Of a stretch of 64,000 nucleotides of DNA, positions 51,396 to 61,127 are shown in pieces. Source of the DNA: Rhodococcus sp. P1Y (GTDB lineage Bacteria > Actinomycetota > Actinomycetes > Mycobacteriales > Mycobacteriaceae); contig NZ_CP032762.1 in NCBI RefSeq assembly GCF_003641205.1, positions 3,844,001-3,908,000 of the forward strand, written 5' to 3'. Every line of letters begins with the position of its first letter. The stretch's first letter is position 1. Both the position numbers and the translations under genes were made by a program. The notes under the pieces are model-generated. The model saw only the letters and a list, made by a program, of their open reading frames with translations. It was not told the DNA's origin and made no database searches.

Positions 51396-52817
51396 TCAAT
51401 GTTGGGCCAGATTCAGTTTCGGTCGCCACACGAGCGTCCATGCGCACAGGGCGCCGAGGGCGTAAGCGATGGTTATGAGGACGAACGCGGTGGATGCGCG
51501 CGAATACCAGTCGCTGCCAATAGTGATGACCACTCCCATCGCTGCGATGCCGAACAGTGAGCCGATCTGACGGTTGGCGTTGAGCACCGACCCAGAGACA
51601 GCAGCGTGGTCGACGCCCGCGGAATCGACCAGTACTGCGGTCATGGCCGGTGAGATGACACCGGCTCCGACATTGGCAAGTCCGACGGCGATTGCCAAGA
51701 CCCAGTACGGGGTGCCGGGCGAGATGAAGATCAGTCCGAACGTGGATCCGGCGGCGATAGTGAGGAAGGCGGTGAGCAGGACTCCGTTGGAGAAGCGGCC
51801 AGAGATCTTGGAATAGACGATGTTCGAGATGGGGAAGAACATCGTCATCGGAAGCAGTTGGAGTCCGGCTTGGAAAGGGCTGGCGCCGCGGGCGTTCTGG
51901 AGGAACAGTCCGAGCATGAAGATGCCTCCAAACAGGGAGAAGTTGAACAGGAACCCGATGAGGTTTCCGCCGGCGAAGGCGGGTCGGCGGAACAGCGACC
52001 ACGGCATGACGGTGGCGGTGGCGGTGGCGCCGCGCTCACGTGCGGCGAGGGCAATTGCTGCGGCCGCGGCGAGAGCAAATGCGACTACGACCGGGGCCGA
52101 ACCCCACCCTGCTTTCGGGCCCTCGATGACCGCGTAGCAGATGGCGGCGAGCACCGAGATCGCGAGGGCGTGACCGGCGAAGGGCACCGGCGCGCGAGTG
52201 GGGGCAACGGGCACAATGAGCTTGTAGGTCATGGCTGCACCGATTGCGCCGATCGGCAGGTTGATCAGGAAGATGCTGGGCCAGCCGAACGCCGACACCA
52301 TGACTCCGCCGACGGTGGGCCCGATACCGGATGCGGTGGCGACGATCGCTGACCACAGTCCGAGCATTCGGGTTCGTTCCGATGGGTCCGGAAACGAGTG
52401 GACCAGTAGGGCAAGGGAACTCGGCATGAACAGCGCGGCGCCGACACCTTGTACGAAGCGGGCACCGATGAGAATTTCGCTCGTGGGAGCGAGCGCGCAG
52501 GCCAGCGATGCCGCGACGAAGACGGCCATGCCGATCATGTAAACGCGCAGGCTGCCGATCCGGTTAGCCAGCCCGCCCGCGAGCAGTAGCAACGCAGCGA
52601 AGGTGAGGACATAACCGTCTACGATCCAGGTGAGCTGGGTGATTGTCGCGCCGAGATCGGTTTGGATTCGAGCGCCGGCGACGTTTACAACGGTAGTGTC
52701 GAGTGACGCCATGACGAAGCCCGCCGCGAGTGCGGTGATCTTCAGTCCGCGGCGCTCACCTGGTCCGGATTCGACTGTCGAAGAATGCTTTTCGGAATCA
52801 GTACTTGGGACGGCCAT
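51396..52817 (-). CDS. MFS multidrug exporter, DHA2 (14-segment) family
   Basis: 473 residues with about 14 hydrophobic segments. Motif A after TM2 (GGLANRIGSLRVYMIGM) and motif C in TM5 (SGIGPTVGGVMVSAFGWPSIFLINLPIG) are clear, the latter diagnostic of drug:H+ antiporters. N-terminal MASLDTTVVNVAGARIQTDL is also typical. It is divergent from an ArsR-family regulator, with two inverted repeats in the 165-bp gap, so it is probably a drug-inducible pump. Confidence 0.9.
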   Translation of the reverse strand: MAVPSTDSEKHSSTVESGPGERRGLKITALAAGFVMASLDTTVVNVAGARIQTDLGATITQLTWIVDGYVLTFAALLLLAGGLANRIGSLRVYMIGMAVFVAASLACALAPTSEILIGARFVQGVGAALFMPSSLALLVHSFPDPSERTRMLGLWSAIVATASGIGPTVGGVMVSAFGWPSIFLINLPIGAIGAAMTYKLIVPVAPTRAPVPFAGHALAISVLAAICYAVIEGPKAGWGSAPVVVAFALAAAAAIALAARERGATATATVMPWSLFRRPAFAGGNLIGFLFNFSLFGGIFMLGLFLQNARGASPFQAGLQLLPMTMFFPISNIVYSKISGRFSNGVLLTAFLTIAAGSTFGLIFISPGTPYWVLAIAVGLANVGAGVISPAMTAVLVDSAGVDHAAVSGSVLNANRQIGSLFGIAAMGVVITIGSDWYSRASTAFVLITIAYALGALCAWTLVWRPKLNLAQH

Positions 52818-52907
52818 GATGGATTTTGCCTCCGTGGTGAGAGTTCCGCGGCGTGAGGCCGACGCAACTGGGTCAACGGGCTCGCGGACTCCATGGAAAC
52901 AGATATG

Positions 52908-52938
52908 TTGACGTCCGTCAAACTTTGATAAGCATCAA
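52908..52938. promoter_or_regulatory. Tandem inverted repeats between the MFS pump and ArsR regulator
   Basis: TTGACGTCCGTCAA (52908-52921; arms TTGACG/CGTCAA) and TTGATAAGCATCAA (52925-52938; arms TTGAT/ATCAA) lie side by side in the divergent region. Their spacing and position suit two ArsR-family dimers repressing both genes. Confidence 0.7.
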
Positions 52939-52982
52939 CAGATGACGACGGTGGTAGTATTGAGTTCAACGGAAGGATCGAC

Positions 52983-53318
52983 GTGACTGCTGGAACCGAC
53001 AATCGCATCACCGGGCATATCGAGACGGACGAGATCACAGCGCAAGGGCTGCTGGATGCGCTGGTGGATCCTGTGCGTCGCAGTATCGTTCGTCAGCTGG
53101 CCGCGTCCGATCACGACATCGCCTGCGGAACGTTCGATATTTCCGTCAGTCGTTCGACGGGCACCCACCACTTCAAGGTCTTACGTCATGCCGGAATCAT
53201 TCGCCAGTACTACGTCGGCACGTCCAAGATGAACACACTCCGACGTGCCGATTTGGAGTCTGCTGCTCCAGGTCTGATCAAGGCAGTGCTGGCCGCCCGC
53301 GAGCAGCCCATCAAGTAG
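52983..53318 (+). CDS. ArsR-family winged-helix regulator
   Basis: 111 residues from GTG 52983 with GGAAGG upstream. ArsR pattern: LLDALVDPVRRSIVRQLAASDHDIACGTFDISVSRSTGTHHFKVLRHAGIIRQYYVGTSKMN. It has a single Cys and no metal-binding Cys cluster, so it probably senses an organic ligand or drug rather than a metal. It is divergent from the DHA2 pump, its likely target, with two operator-like repeats between. Confidence 0.88.
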   Translation: MTAGTDNRITGHIETDEITAQGLLDALVDPVRRSIVRQLAASDHDIACGTFDISVSRSTGTHHFKVLRHAGIIRQYYVGTSKMNTLRRADLESAAPGLIKAVLAAREQPIK

Positions 53319-53586
53319 AGCCAAGGCTCTCACTGCGATGGGCCGATCACCTGCGCGAGCGCGCTTGCATCGCTCCGAACGACCACGACTACTACCTGGT
53401 GTGTGTGAACCAAACCAGCCGCAGCCAAGCCGTGCCTGACTAAGGGCAGTTAACGCACCGTCGTGGCGATCTGGCACGCACGGCCCGAGGATGCGCTCGT
53501 AATGTTGAGACACATCCGACGCGCCCCACGACCGCGCTGATCGGCAGCTATCCTAACTGTTCTGAGCCTAGAAGTCAGAGAGGAGC

Positions 53587-56001
53587 ATGGTGGACATATA
53601 CGAGACGTCAAAAAGCACGTTCGAAGCGCTTGCGGCCACAATTACTGAATTCAACGAGAACGAAGCAACAACCCGGCACCGTCTCATCGATGTGGTGCTC
53701 ACTGACTGTTTGGGCTGGCACCGAGACGATATCAAGAGCGAGACGTATCTAAGCGGTGACTATTTCGACTATGTTCTGGGCAGCCCGGACGGCCGTGTTG
53801 TTCTGGAGGCGAAGCGAAGCTCAAAGATCTTCGAAGCGCCCGCTGGAGTGAAGTCCGGCATGATCTTACTTAGCACCATTCGAGACTACTCCGACCAAAA
53901 CCGTGCAGCTGTCGACCAGGTAATGGGGTACTGCCAGAGCTCCGGAATCGCTATCGCAGTTCTCTCAAACGGTACGCAGTACCTGGCCTTTCTGGGTAGC
54001 CGTTCCGACGGAAAGCCACCCGCCGAGGGAAACGCAATATTTTATGCGTCTCTGCAAGACGCGAGTACCGATTTCACTCATTTTTGGAACTATCTATCGA
54101 AGGATGGCGTGGATCGTGGTGATCTCACATCACTATTGCAGCGGTCGACGGCACGTGCACTAGCACCTCAGCCGATGTCGAGCCGAATCGTCGATTACCC
54201 AGGATATCGAATTGGTAGCTCCATGGAGACGGACCTTCGTATACTTGGCGACCTATTCATTCAAGACATCACCAAGGTTGAAGCTATCACGGACGATTTT
54301 CTACGCGAATGCTACTGCCCAAGCGGCGCGTTGTCGCAGTATGCCACAGTCAGCAAAGAGATAATGCGGTCGAGATACATGGCACTGCAGAGCCACGTGA
54401 ACACGGAAGATGCGACAACCAAAAAAGGCCTCAATGAGAACCTGCGTCACGACATTTTAGCTGGAGCCCTAGTGCGGCGCCCGATCGTGTTATTGGGTGA
54501 TGTAGGCGTCGGTAAGAGCATGTTTCTGCGGCACCTGTTTCGCGTAGACACCGACCAACTAGCCGACCAATCGCTCGTCATCTACGTCGACTTTCTGAAT
54601 CATTCAGGACTTTCCGATGATGTCCCGAACTACCTAGTCGACGCAATAAAATCCACAATTATGTCAGCATTGCAGGTGGATATAGAAGAGGGCGCTTTTG
54701 TTCGATCAGTTTACAATCGTGAGATCAACCAGTTCAAGAAGGGAATATACGGGTTTCTCGAAGAGGATGACAAACCCGAATTCCGCAAGCGCGAAGCCGC
54801 AATGCTTGGTGGTCACCTCGATGAACCCTATACCCACGCGAGGAGGTCGATTGAATTCTTGCAGACAACGCGAAGAGTTTCGTTCGTCCTAGCGCTCGAT
54901 AACGTCGATCAACATCAACCTACCTTCCAAGAGCAAATATTCATGACTGGTCAATCTTTGGCCGAGACATGGCCATTGACTGTGTTCATGTGTCTACGTC
55001 CTGATACTTTTCACCTGTCCCGCAAGAGCGGAGCCCTGGCCGCATACCAACCACGCGTATTCACAGTGTCGCCACCTCGCGCTGACCATGTGATTTTGAA
55101 GCGTCTCACTTTTGCCAGGCAACAGCTTTCCGAGTTTGGACGGCTGCCCGGGTTTCCTGATGGCTTGACCCTCAACTCGGACAGCTTACTTGTATATATA
55201 GATGTGCTACTAGCCGCCTTCGAGTCAAACGACAAACTAATTGCGTTAGTAGACAACCTGAGCTCCGGCAATATTCGCCGAGCACTTGATTTCATTTCCA
55301 CCTTTGTCGGCAGCGGTTATGTTCAAACACAACGGATATTAGAGGCAGACAAACGCGGCAATCGTTACACCATCCCAATCCATGAATTCATGCGTGCAAT
55401 AATTTATCGAGACTACAAGTATTACGATCCCAGGCAATCAACAGTTCCAAACTTGTTCAACATACAAGATTCCGACAAGAAAGAACATTTTCTATCGCCA
55501 CTGATTTTAGCACTCGTTGAGACAGCTGGCGAACGGGAACAGGGCGGATACGCTGCAACTTCAGACGTATACGCGCGACTGCAATCGCTTGGATACACAG
55601 GAGCGCAGATTCACCGCCACGTTACACTGCTGCACGACGCAGGGTGCTTAGAATCAGCCGAACACGGAATAAATGAGAGTCAGATTCGAATAACTCGATC
55701 CGGGTCTTATCTGCATAAATCCATGATTACAGAATTTGCTTACGTAGATGCAGTTGTAGTCGATACCCCCATCCTCGATATTGCAGCACGTCACGAAATA
55801 AGCGACGTATTTGAAATTAACCAACGCTTAGGTAGGGCCGAGCGGTTTGTTTCATACTTGCTAGACTGTTGGCCGTTTACATCGGTCGAAGATATTCCTT
55901 TTGACTGGAGGCGACACGCCGCGACTCTTCTTACCAATTTTGAGATAGTGCAAGAGGGAATTGAACGTGCACGTCAAAGACGCGAGCGCGGTCGATCATG
56001 A
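53587..56001 (+). CDS. Putative defence protein: PD-(D/E)xK nuclease-like domain + P-loop NTPase + winged helix
   Basis: 804 residues from ATG 53587, ribosome site GAGAGGAG, -10-like TATCCT at 53549. Residues 20-150 look like the HsdR N-terminal nuclease-like fold: D61 then E74-x-K76 (VVLEAKRS), and QVMGYCQSSGIAIAVLSNG. Residues 285-480 are a P-loop NTPase: Walker A GDVGVGKS (304-311), Walker B FVLALDNVD (434-441), Arg at 471. Residues 640-730 are winged-helix-like, ending IRITRSGSYLHKSMITEFAYVDAVVVDTP. It is clearly AT-richer than its neighbours, with TTA, ATA and AGA codons, and lies next to a tyrosine recombinase and tRNA-Pro. No known named system recognised. Function in phage or plasmid defence is inference. 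Confidence 0.8.
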   Translation: MVDIYETSKSTFEALAATITEFNENEATTRHRLIDVVLTDCLGWHRDDIKSETYLSGDYFDYVLGSPDGRVVLEAKRSSKIFEAPAGVKSGMILLSTIRDYSDQNRAAVDQVMGYCQSSGIAIAVLSNGTQYLAFLGSRSDGKPPAEGNAIFYASLQDASTDFTHFWNYLSKDGVDRGDLTSLLQRSTARALAPQPMSSRIVDYPGYRIGSSMETDLRILGDLFIQDITKVEAITDDFLRECYCPSGALSQYATVSKEIMRSRYMALQSHVNTEDATTKKGLNENLRHDILAGALVRRPIVLLGDVGVGKSMFLRHLFRVDTDQLADQSLVIYVDFLNHSGLSDDVPNYLVDAIKSTIMSALQVDIEEGAFVRSVYNREINQFKKGIYGFLEEDDKPEFRKREAAMLGGHLDEPYTHARRSIEFLQTTRRVSFVLALDNVDQHQPTFQEQIFMTGQSLAETWPLTVFMCLRPDTFHLSRKSGALAAYQPRVFTVSPPRADHVILKRLTFARQQLSEFGRLPGFPDGLTLNSDSLLVYIDVLLAAFESNDKLIALVDNLSSGNIRRALDFISTFVGSGYVQTQRILEADKRGNRYTIPIHEFMRAIIYRDYKYYDPRQSTVPNLFNIQDSDKKEHFLSPLILALVETAGEREQGGYAATSDVYARLQSLGYTGAQIHRHVTLLHDAGCLESAEHGINESQIRITRSGSYLHKSMITEFAYVDAVVVDTPILDIAARHEISDVFEINQRLGRAERFVSYLLDCWPFTSVEDIPFDWRRHAATLLTNFEIVQEGIERARQRRERGRS

Positions 56002-56117
56002 ACAGGTATCCGCCCGCACCCAGTGCAGAGATCGCTAAGCGTGGCGTCTATGCGTACCTATCACGGACTGCAGTTCAGCAGTAATTGCAAGGCTCGGTCA
56101 CATTCCTTGAAGAACCC

Positions 56118-57290
56118 CTAGAGGCCGATGTTGGTTACTGCATTGCCCACGAGTGGCGCGTGTTCGCGGCGGTACACCTCCACCGAGTCAAGACTGGCAT
56201 GGCCGGTCTGCCGAGCGATGGCGGCCCCGTCGGCGCCGTTACGGGTGCCTTGGGTGACGAAGCCGGCGCGGAGCGAGTGCCCACCAAGTTTGGCGAGAGC
56301 GGTCGGGTCGTAACCGGCGTGATCGGCGCGGCGGCGGATGGTCTGGTGGACTGCTGCCCCGGACAGCGCAGTTGAACCGAGGTTGCCGTTCTTGGCGATG
56401 GCCCGGAACAACGGGGCGCGGGCGGCGATACGGGGTACTCCCCCACGGCATACGTGCTCAGTGAACGGTTCTGGCTTGCGGAGTAGGCGGATCACGGACG
56501 GTCTTCCGTCAACATCGAAGGCTGCGACGACCTGGATCCAGCGGACGTAGGCGCAGGGCGGGCATGTCTCGTGTGACTCGGTGTACGGCAGGGCTTTCAC
56601 TGCTCCCCTGCCCTCCTGGTCGGTCTTCGATTTCCGTAGCCGCACGTGGAGGCCGTCCTGCCGGTGTACGGTGACGTCGCCGCACACCATCTCGGACAGT
56701 TCGCTGCGACGATAGGCGCCGGCGAAACCGAGCAGCAGGATTGCCGAGCCCCGGCGTTCGAGCACCTCGTCGGCCCAGCCACGGCACCGTTCCCGGGCCG
56801 TTCCGACTAGGGCTTTGATGTCGTCGACAAGTAGCGGATCCCGCGGGGTGCGGGGCCGGTCCCCCGCCGCGGCGTACTCGCGACGGATCCCCGACAGCGT
56901 CGCGGTGACCAACTCGTGCGCGGACGGTGACAGGTGTCCGGTGGTGCGGTGCTGGTGGTTGATGGCCGCGATCCAGGTACCGAATGTGGCGACGGCGTAG
57001 GCCCGCTCCCCGGTTTCTACCCGGGTGTCGGCGGCATCGACGAGATACGCGGCGACCGTAATCGGGTGCGCCGGCAACGCAACATGGCCCTCCCTCACGC
57101 ACCAACCAGCGAAACGTCGCCACCCGGCGGCATAGGTGCGGTGCGTCCCTTCTGACCGCGACGATTCGACCGCCTTCGCGATCCGCTTGGCCACAGCCGG
57201 CGGAATCTCGGGCTCCACAGCGGTGGATGCGAGTCCTGTAGAGCCCACCGGGGGGTTCGCCGCAGGTGTTCGGCCTGGTCGGAAGTCCAT
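56118..57290 (-). CDS. Tyrosine recombinase/integrase
   Basis: 390 residues. The N-terminal SAM-like core-binding domain (residues 40-140; GTHRTYAAGWRRFAGWCVREG) is followed by the catalytic domain with the conserved Arg in GAYRRSELSEM, the Lys-bearing RLRKSKTDQEG strand, HSLRAGFVTQGTRNG, TGHASLDSVEVYRRE (His and Tyr nucleophile). All catalytic residues are intact. Unlike the neighbouring 804-residue gene, its base composition is as GC-rich as the host. It sits about 420 bp from the 3' end of tRNA-Pro, the usual place for an integrase of a tRNA-borne element. Confidence 0.9.
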   Translation of the reverse strand: MDFRPGRTPAANPPVGSTGLASTAVEPEIPPAVAKRIAKAVESSRSEGTHRTYAAGWRRFAGWCVREGHVALPAHPITVAAYLVDAADTRVETGERAYAVATFGTWIAAINHQHRTTGHLSPSAHELVTATLSGIRREYAAAGDRPRTPRDPLLVDDIKALVGTARERCRGWADEVLERRGSAILLLGFAGAYRRSELSEMVCGDVTVHRQDGLHVRLRKSKTDQEGRGAVKALPYTESHETCPPCAYVRWIQVVAAFDVDGRPSVIRLLRKPEPFTEHVCRGGVPRIAARAPLFRAIAKNGNLGSTALSGAAVHQTIRRRADHAGYDPTALAKLGGHSLRAGFVTQGTRNGADGAAIARQTGHASLDSVEVYRREHAPLVGNAVTNIGL

Positions 57291-57660
57291 GCCGGCAGAC
57301 TAGCTCAGGTCACCGACATGTCCGCGCAGCGAAAACTGTGCTGAGCTGGCGTTTCGAGCTAGGCGGTGCGGAAAATGCAATTTACGTGGTCATGGTCCGG
57401 CTTACTGCTCCGACGCTTATGCTCCGCACCAAATGCCGTAGAAGGAACGGATGCACACGGGTCCGGTTTCGCTCAATCGGATGGGTTGCTCAAGGCTCCA
57501 CGTACGGACGCGGGCAACTACCTGACTCCACCAGAGCTGCAAGTCTGCTGCCATCGTCGCGGCCCACAACTCGAGAATCGGGTGGACTTCGGGTGGACTC
57601 CGAAAATCAACTAAGGAACGAGTAGTGACACTGAGCGGCACGGAGCCCCATTTTCGAAGA
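57291..57660. other. Gap between integrase and tRNA-Pro terminator
   Basis: About 370 bp with no convincing gene. Short frames lack ribosome sites and family content. A tandem repeat of TCGGGTGGACT occurs at about 57582-57602. I looked for, and did not find, a second copy of the tRNA-Pro 3' end left of here that would define an att pair. Confidence 0.4.
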
Positions 57661-57692
57661 AAAAAGGCGGCTCCGGATTTCTCCGAAACCGC
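57661..57692 (-). terminator. Rho-independent terminator of tRNA-Pro
   Basis: On the minus strand, a 10-bp stem with two mismatches (GCGG...CCGC outer pairs, CGG/CCG inner pairs) is followed by a run of T, 20 bp after the tRNA 3' end. This is a classical terminator. Confidence 0.85.
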
Positions 57693-57712
57693 TTCTGACC
57701 TGCATCTATGTG

Positions 57713-57786
<74 letters not shown>

Positions 57787-57869
57787 CCGCGCCGGTTAAG
57801 GCGCTCGATGAGATTACCCCAGCCCCACCCCTGAGACGAAATCGCCTGGTCAGAGGTGGGGCAGGACAA

Positions 57870-59312
57870 TCAGCGGTTCTTGCCCTTACCTGGCCGCTCG
57901 CGCTTCTCGCGGATACGAACCGACACACGGATCGGGCTGCCGTCGAAGTTGAACTCCTCACGCAAACGCCGCTCGATGAACCGGCGGTAGCCGGCCTCGA
58001 GGAAGCCGGTGGTGAAAAGTACGAACGTCGGCGGACGCGTCGACGCCTGCGTCGCAAACATGATCCTCGGCAGACGACCACCACGCATGGGAGGTGGCGT
58101 CGCGGCGACGACCTCCTTGAGCCAGGTGTTGAGCCTGCCCGTCGGGACTCGCTTGTCCCAGGACTCCAACGCCGTCTCGAGCGCCGGAACGAGCTTCTGA
58201 ACAGCCCTACCGGTGTGCGCCGAGATGTTGACGCGCTGTGCCCACGGCACCCGAGCGAGATCGCGGTCGATCTCCTTCTCGAGCTGCATACGGCGGTCCT
58301 CGTCGACCAGGTCCCACTTGTTGAACGCGAGCACGAGCGCACGACCGGCGTCGGCGACCATCGACAGAACTCGCAGGTCCTGCTCCGAAATCACCTCGGA
58401 CGAGTCGAGAAGCAGAATCGCGACCTCGGCTGCTTCAATCGCCGACTTCGTACGTAGCGACGCATAGAACTCGGCACCGCTGGCATGGCTGACGCGCTTG
58501 CGCAGACCCGCCGTGTCGACGAATCGCCATGTCTTGCCGCCCAACTCGACGAGCGAGTCGACCGGGTCGACGGTGGTCCCAGCGACATCGTGCACCACGG
58601 ACCGCTCGTCGCCGGACAGCTTGTTCAGCAAAGATGACTTGCCGACGTTCGGCTTGCCCACCAACGCAACTCGACGGGGGCCACCGCCGGGGATGCCCTC
58701 ACGAGGCGTCTCCGGCAGAGCTTCGAGAACGCGGTCGAGCATGTCGCCGGTTCCGCGGCCGTGCGTCGCCGACACCGACAGCGGCTCGCCGAGACCGAGC
58801 GACCACAGTGCGGCCACCTCGGACTCGGTGCGACCATCGTCGACCTTGTTGGCAATCAACAGCACTGGAGTCTTCGAACGTCGAAGTACCCGCGCCACAG
58901 CCTCATCCGTCGTAGTTGATCCGACGCGTGCGTCGACTACGAGCAGAATCGCATCCGCGGTGTTCATGGCCAATTCCGCCTGGCGCGCAACGGACTGCTG
59001 CAAGCCCTTGGCGTCTGGCTCCCAACCGCCGGTGTCCTGCACCAGGAAACGGCGTCCGGCCCAGTTCGCCTCGTACGACACTCGGTCACGCGTCACGCCG
59101 GGCACGTCCTCGACCACGGCTTCACGACGGCCGATGATGCGGTTCACGAGCGTCGACTTGCCCACGTTCGGGCGACCGACGACTGCCAGCGTCGGGACGG
59201 CAACCGCCGCCTCGGCGTCTTCACCGTCGACGTAGTCGAGAAGTTCCCACTCCCCCTCTTCGCTCCAGGTGCCGTCGCCTGCGACCTCGCCTGCATAGAA
59301 TTCCTCGGTCAC
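57870..59312 (-). CDS. der: Ribosome-assembly GTPase Der (EngA)
   Basis: 480 residues from GTG 59312, which overlaps the cmk stop by 4 bp (GTGA); the longer frame to 60077 is the cmk region in another frame. Two tandem Era-like GTPase domains carry [28 protein letters not shown] (P-loops), DTGG/DTAG, and NKVD/NKWD, followed by the C-terminal KH-like domain ending [15 protein letters not shown]. Der is needed for 50S subunit maturation. An acidic N-terminal tail of about 40 residues precedes the first domain, as in other actinobacteria. Confidence 0.96.
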   Translation of the reverse strand: MTEEFYAGEVAGDGTWSEEGEWELLDYVDGEDAEAAVAVPTLAVVGRPNVGKSTLVNRIIGRREAVVEDVPGVTRDRVSYEANWAGRRFLVQDTGGWEPDAKGLQQSVARQAELAMNTADAILLVVDARVGSTTTDEAVARVLRRSKTPVLLIANKVDDGRTESEVAALWSLGLGEPLSVSATHGRGTGDMLDRVLEALPETPREGIPGGGPRRVALVGKPNVGKSSLLNKLSGDERSVVHDVAGTTVDPVDSLVELGGKTWRFVDTAGLRKRVSHASGAEFYASLRTKSAIEAAEVAILLLDSSEVISEQDLRVLSMVADAGRALVLAFNKWDLVDEDRRMQLEKEIDRDLARVPWAQRVNISAHTGRAVQKLVPALETALESWDKRVPTGRLNTWLKEVVAATPPPMRGGRLPRIMFATQASTRPPTFVLFTTGFLEAGYRRFIERRLREEFNFDGSPIRVSVRIREKRERPGKGKNR

Positions 59313-59992
59313 TGCTTCACTCCAGTTCTGTCGTGCACAACCTGGAGCAACGCGGCGATGACGCCGTCCATGCCCAGATCGCTGGTGTCCACGATCACGG
59401 AATCCTCGGCAGGCCGCAGCGGAGACACGGCGCGAGTGGAGTCCGCGTGATCGCGGCGTTGAACGTCGGCGAGTACGGCGTCGTAATCGTCGCCTCGTCC
59501 TTCGTTGATGTTCTGCTTGTTGCGACGGTCGGCGCGAGCCTCGGGAGATGCCGTCAAGAAGACCTTGACGTCGGCATCCGTCAGAACGACGGTTCCGATG
59601 TCTCTGCCTTCCACAACGATTCGAGGAGACAACGCTACGAGATCGCGCTGCATCTGTACGAGGATTTCGCGCACGCGCGGAACCGCCGACACAGCAGACA
59701 CTGCTTTGGTGACAGCGTCGCCGCGGATCTCGGCCGAAACGTCCTCTCCGCCCATTGTCACGGCTTCCGCCAGAGGGTCCGTACCGATATCCAAGGGCAG
59801 CGTCGCGACGACGTCGGCGACCTTGTCCGAGTCCGCCGGATCGATCCCCGACCGCAGCACCCACACCGTTGCCACTCGGTACATCGCACCGGTGTCGAGA
59901 TAGCGGGCATCGAGTGCGGTTGCGAGTTTGCGCGAGACCGTCGACTTTCCGGTTCCAGACGGCCCGTCCATTGCTACGACGAGACCTGCCAT
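59309..59992 (-). CDS. cmk: Cytidylate kinase
   Basis: About 227 residues from ATG 59992; a GTG one codon upstream also fits. P-loop [18 protein letters not shown]. The nucleoside-binding YLDTGAMYR is present, as are [32 protein letters not shown] and the C-terminal [26 protein letters not shown], all hallmarks of Cmk. It phosphorylates CMP/dCMP. The start overlaps the rluB stop and its stop overlaps the der start, giving a coupled rluB-cmk-der unit. Confidence 0.95.
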   Translation of the reverse strand: MAGLVVAMDGPSGTGKSTVSRKLATALDARYLDTGAMYRVATVWVLRSGIDPADSDKVADVVATLPLDIGTDPLAEAVTMGGEDVSAEIRGDAVTKAVSAVSAVPRVREILVQMQRDLVALSPRIVVEGRDIGTVVLTDADVKVFLTASPEARADRRNKQNINEGRGDDYDAVLADVQRRDHADSTRAVSPLRPAEDSVIVDTSDLGMDGVIAALLQVVHDRTGVKQ

Positions 59993-61116
59993 CACAGACC
60001 GACCGACTCGTAGAGCTTGCCGATCTCGCCGCGGCCGAGCACACGCAAGGTACCGGGACGCTGGTCGCCCAGGGCAATGTTGCCGACGTCGGTGCGCACG
60101 AGGCGACCGACGGGGAATCCGACCTGATCGAACAGACGCCGGACGATGTGCTTGCGACCTTCGTGCAGCGTGATCTTGACGAGCGAGAGACCGTTGGAGA
60201 TATCGAGCAGCGAGAAGCCGTCGACCTTGACGGGGCCGTCGTCGAGCGTGATGCCGTCGCGAAGCTTCTTGCCCAGATCGCGAGGGATCGCGCCGAACAG
60301 TGTGGCCAAGTAGGTCTTCGATACCTCGTACGAGGGGTGCATCAGGCGGTGAGCAAGATCACCGTCGTTGGTGAAGAGCAAAAGGCCTTCTGTGTCGGCA
60401 TCGAGGCGTCCGACGTGGAACAAACGCTGCCCCGCCTGAACGCGCTCGGAGACGATATCGCCGACGCAGGGGCGTCCGAGATCGTCGGACATGGTGCACT
60501 GCCATCCACGCGGCTTGTTCATCGCGAGATGAACAAGCTCTTCCTTGACGACGATGCGAGTGCCGTCGACGCGCACGATCGCGACGTCCGGATCGATCCG
60601 GATTCCTTGCTCGGTCACGATGCGACCGTCGACCTCGACACGGCCGTCGGCGATCAGTTCCTCAGCTGCACGACGTGACGCGACGCCTGCCTGTGCGAGC
60701 ACCTTCTGCAGGCGGACACCCTCGCCGCGCGGGACGTGGCGGCGCTTGGAGTCGGGCTCGGCGTACTGATGCTTCGCAGGCTTCGCGTTGCTGATGGTGG
60801 TGCTGGGCGTCTGCTTCTTCTGCGGCTTCGGCGGCTTGGGCCGAGACGGCTTCTTACGTGGGACCGCATCGTTGCTGCGGTCGTTGATTCCGCTGTCGAC
60901 GGGCTTGTCTTCGAAGGGTTTACGCTGGTCGGCGCCCTTGCGAGGGGCGGCTGCACGGCGGCCGCCACGGGGGCTCTCGGCTCGTGCGCCGCGGGGCGCA
61001 TCTTTTCCTCGACGGTTCTCGCGAGGATCCTCCGACCTACCTGCGGTCGGCTTCCTGCCGGGAGCCTGTCTTTTGTTCCTGTCCGGTGTGCCATCACGGC
61101 GAGCGGGCTTGTTCAC
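59992..61116 (-). CDS. rluB: 23S rRNA pseudouridine synthase (RluB/RsuA family)
   Basis: 374 residues. The first 125 are a basic, disordered Lys/Arg/Pro-rich extension ([18 protein letters not shown]). An S4 RNA-binding domain follows ([31 protein letters not shown]), then the catalytic domain with the active-site Asp in [37 protein letters not shown] and a C-terminal [23 protein letters not shown]. It modifies a uridine in 23S rRNA helix 89-type sites. It lies 11 bp after scpB, in the conserved scpA-scpB-rluB-cmk-der order. Confidence 0.93.
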   Translation of the reverse strand: MNKPARRDGTPDRNKRQAPGRKPTAGRSEDPRENRRGKDAPRGARAESPRGGRRAAAPRKGADQRKPFEDKPVDSGINDRSNDAVPRKKPSRPKPPKPQKKQTPSTTISNAKPAKHQYAEPDSKRRHVPRGEGVRLQKVLAQAGVASRRAAEELIADGRVEVDGRIVTEQGIRIDPDVAIVRVDGTRIVVKEELVHLAMNKPRGWQCTMSDDLGRPCVGDIVSERVQAGQRLFHVGRLDADTEGLLLFTNDGDLAHRLMHPSYEVSKTYLATLFGAIPRDLGKKLRDGITLDDGPVKVDGFSLLDISNGLSLVKITLHEGRKHIVRRLFDQVGFPVGRLVRTDVGNIALGDQRPGTLRVLGRGEIGKLYESVGL

Positions 61117-61127
61117 TTCTTTACCTA

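Noticed and set aside
51118..51465. A 115-codon frame downstream of catC
   Set aside because: It overlaps the 3' end of the MFS gene, lacks a ribosome site and resembles no family.
51090..53575. 11-bp direct repeat AGCCTAGAAGT at 51090-51100 and 53565-53575 as att sites flanking the MFS/ArsR cassette
   Set aside because: Too short, no recombinase at these ends, and the integrase sits elsewhere; probably chance.
53587..57290. Full genomic island with defined att ends
   Set aside because: Only the tRNA side is visible. No second copy of the tRNA 3' end was found to the left, so island borders cannot be drawn.
59313..60077. N-terminal extension of Der
   Set aside because: The extra 255 codons are the cmk gene read in another frame; GTG 59312 begins the real protein.
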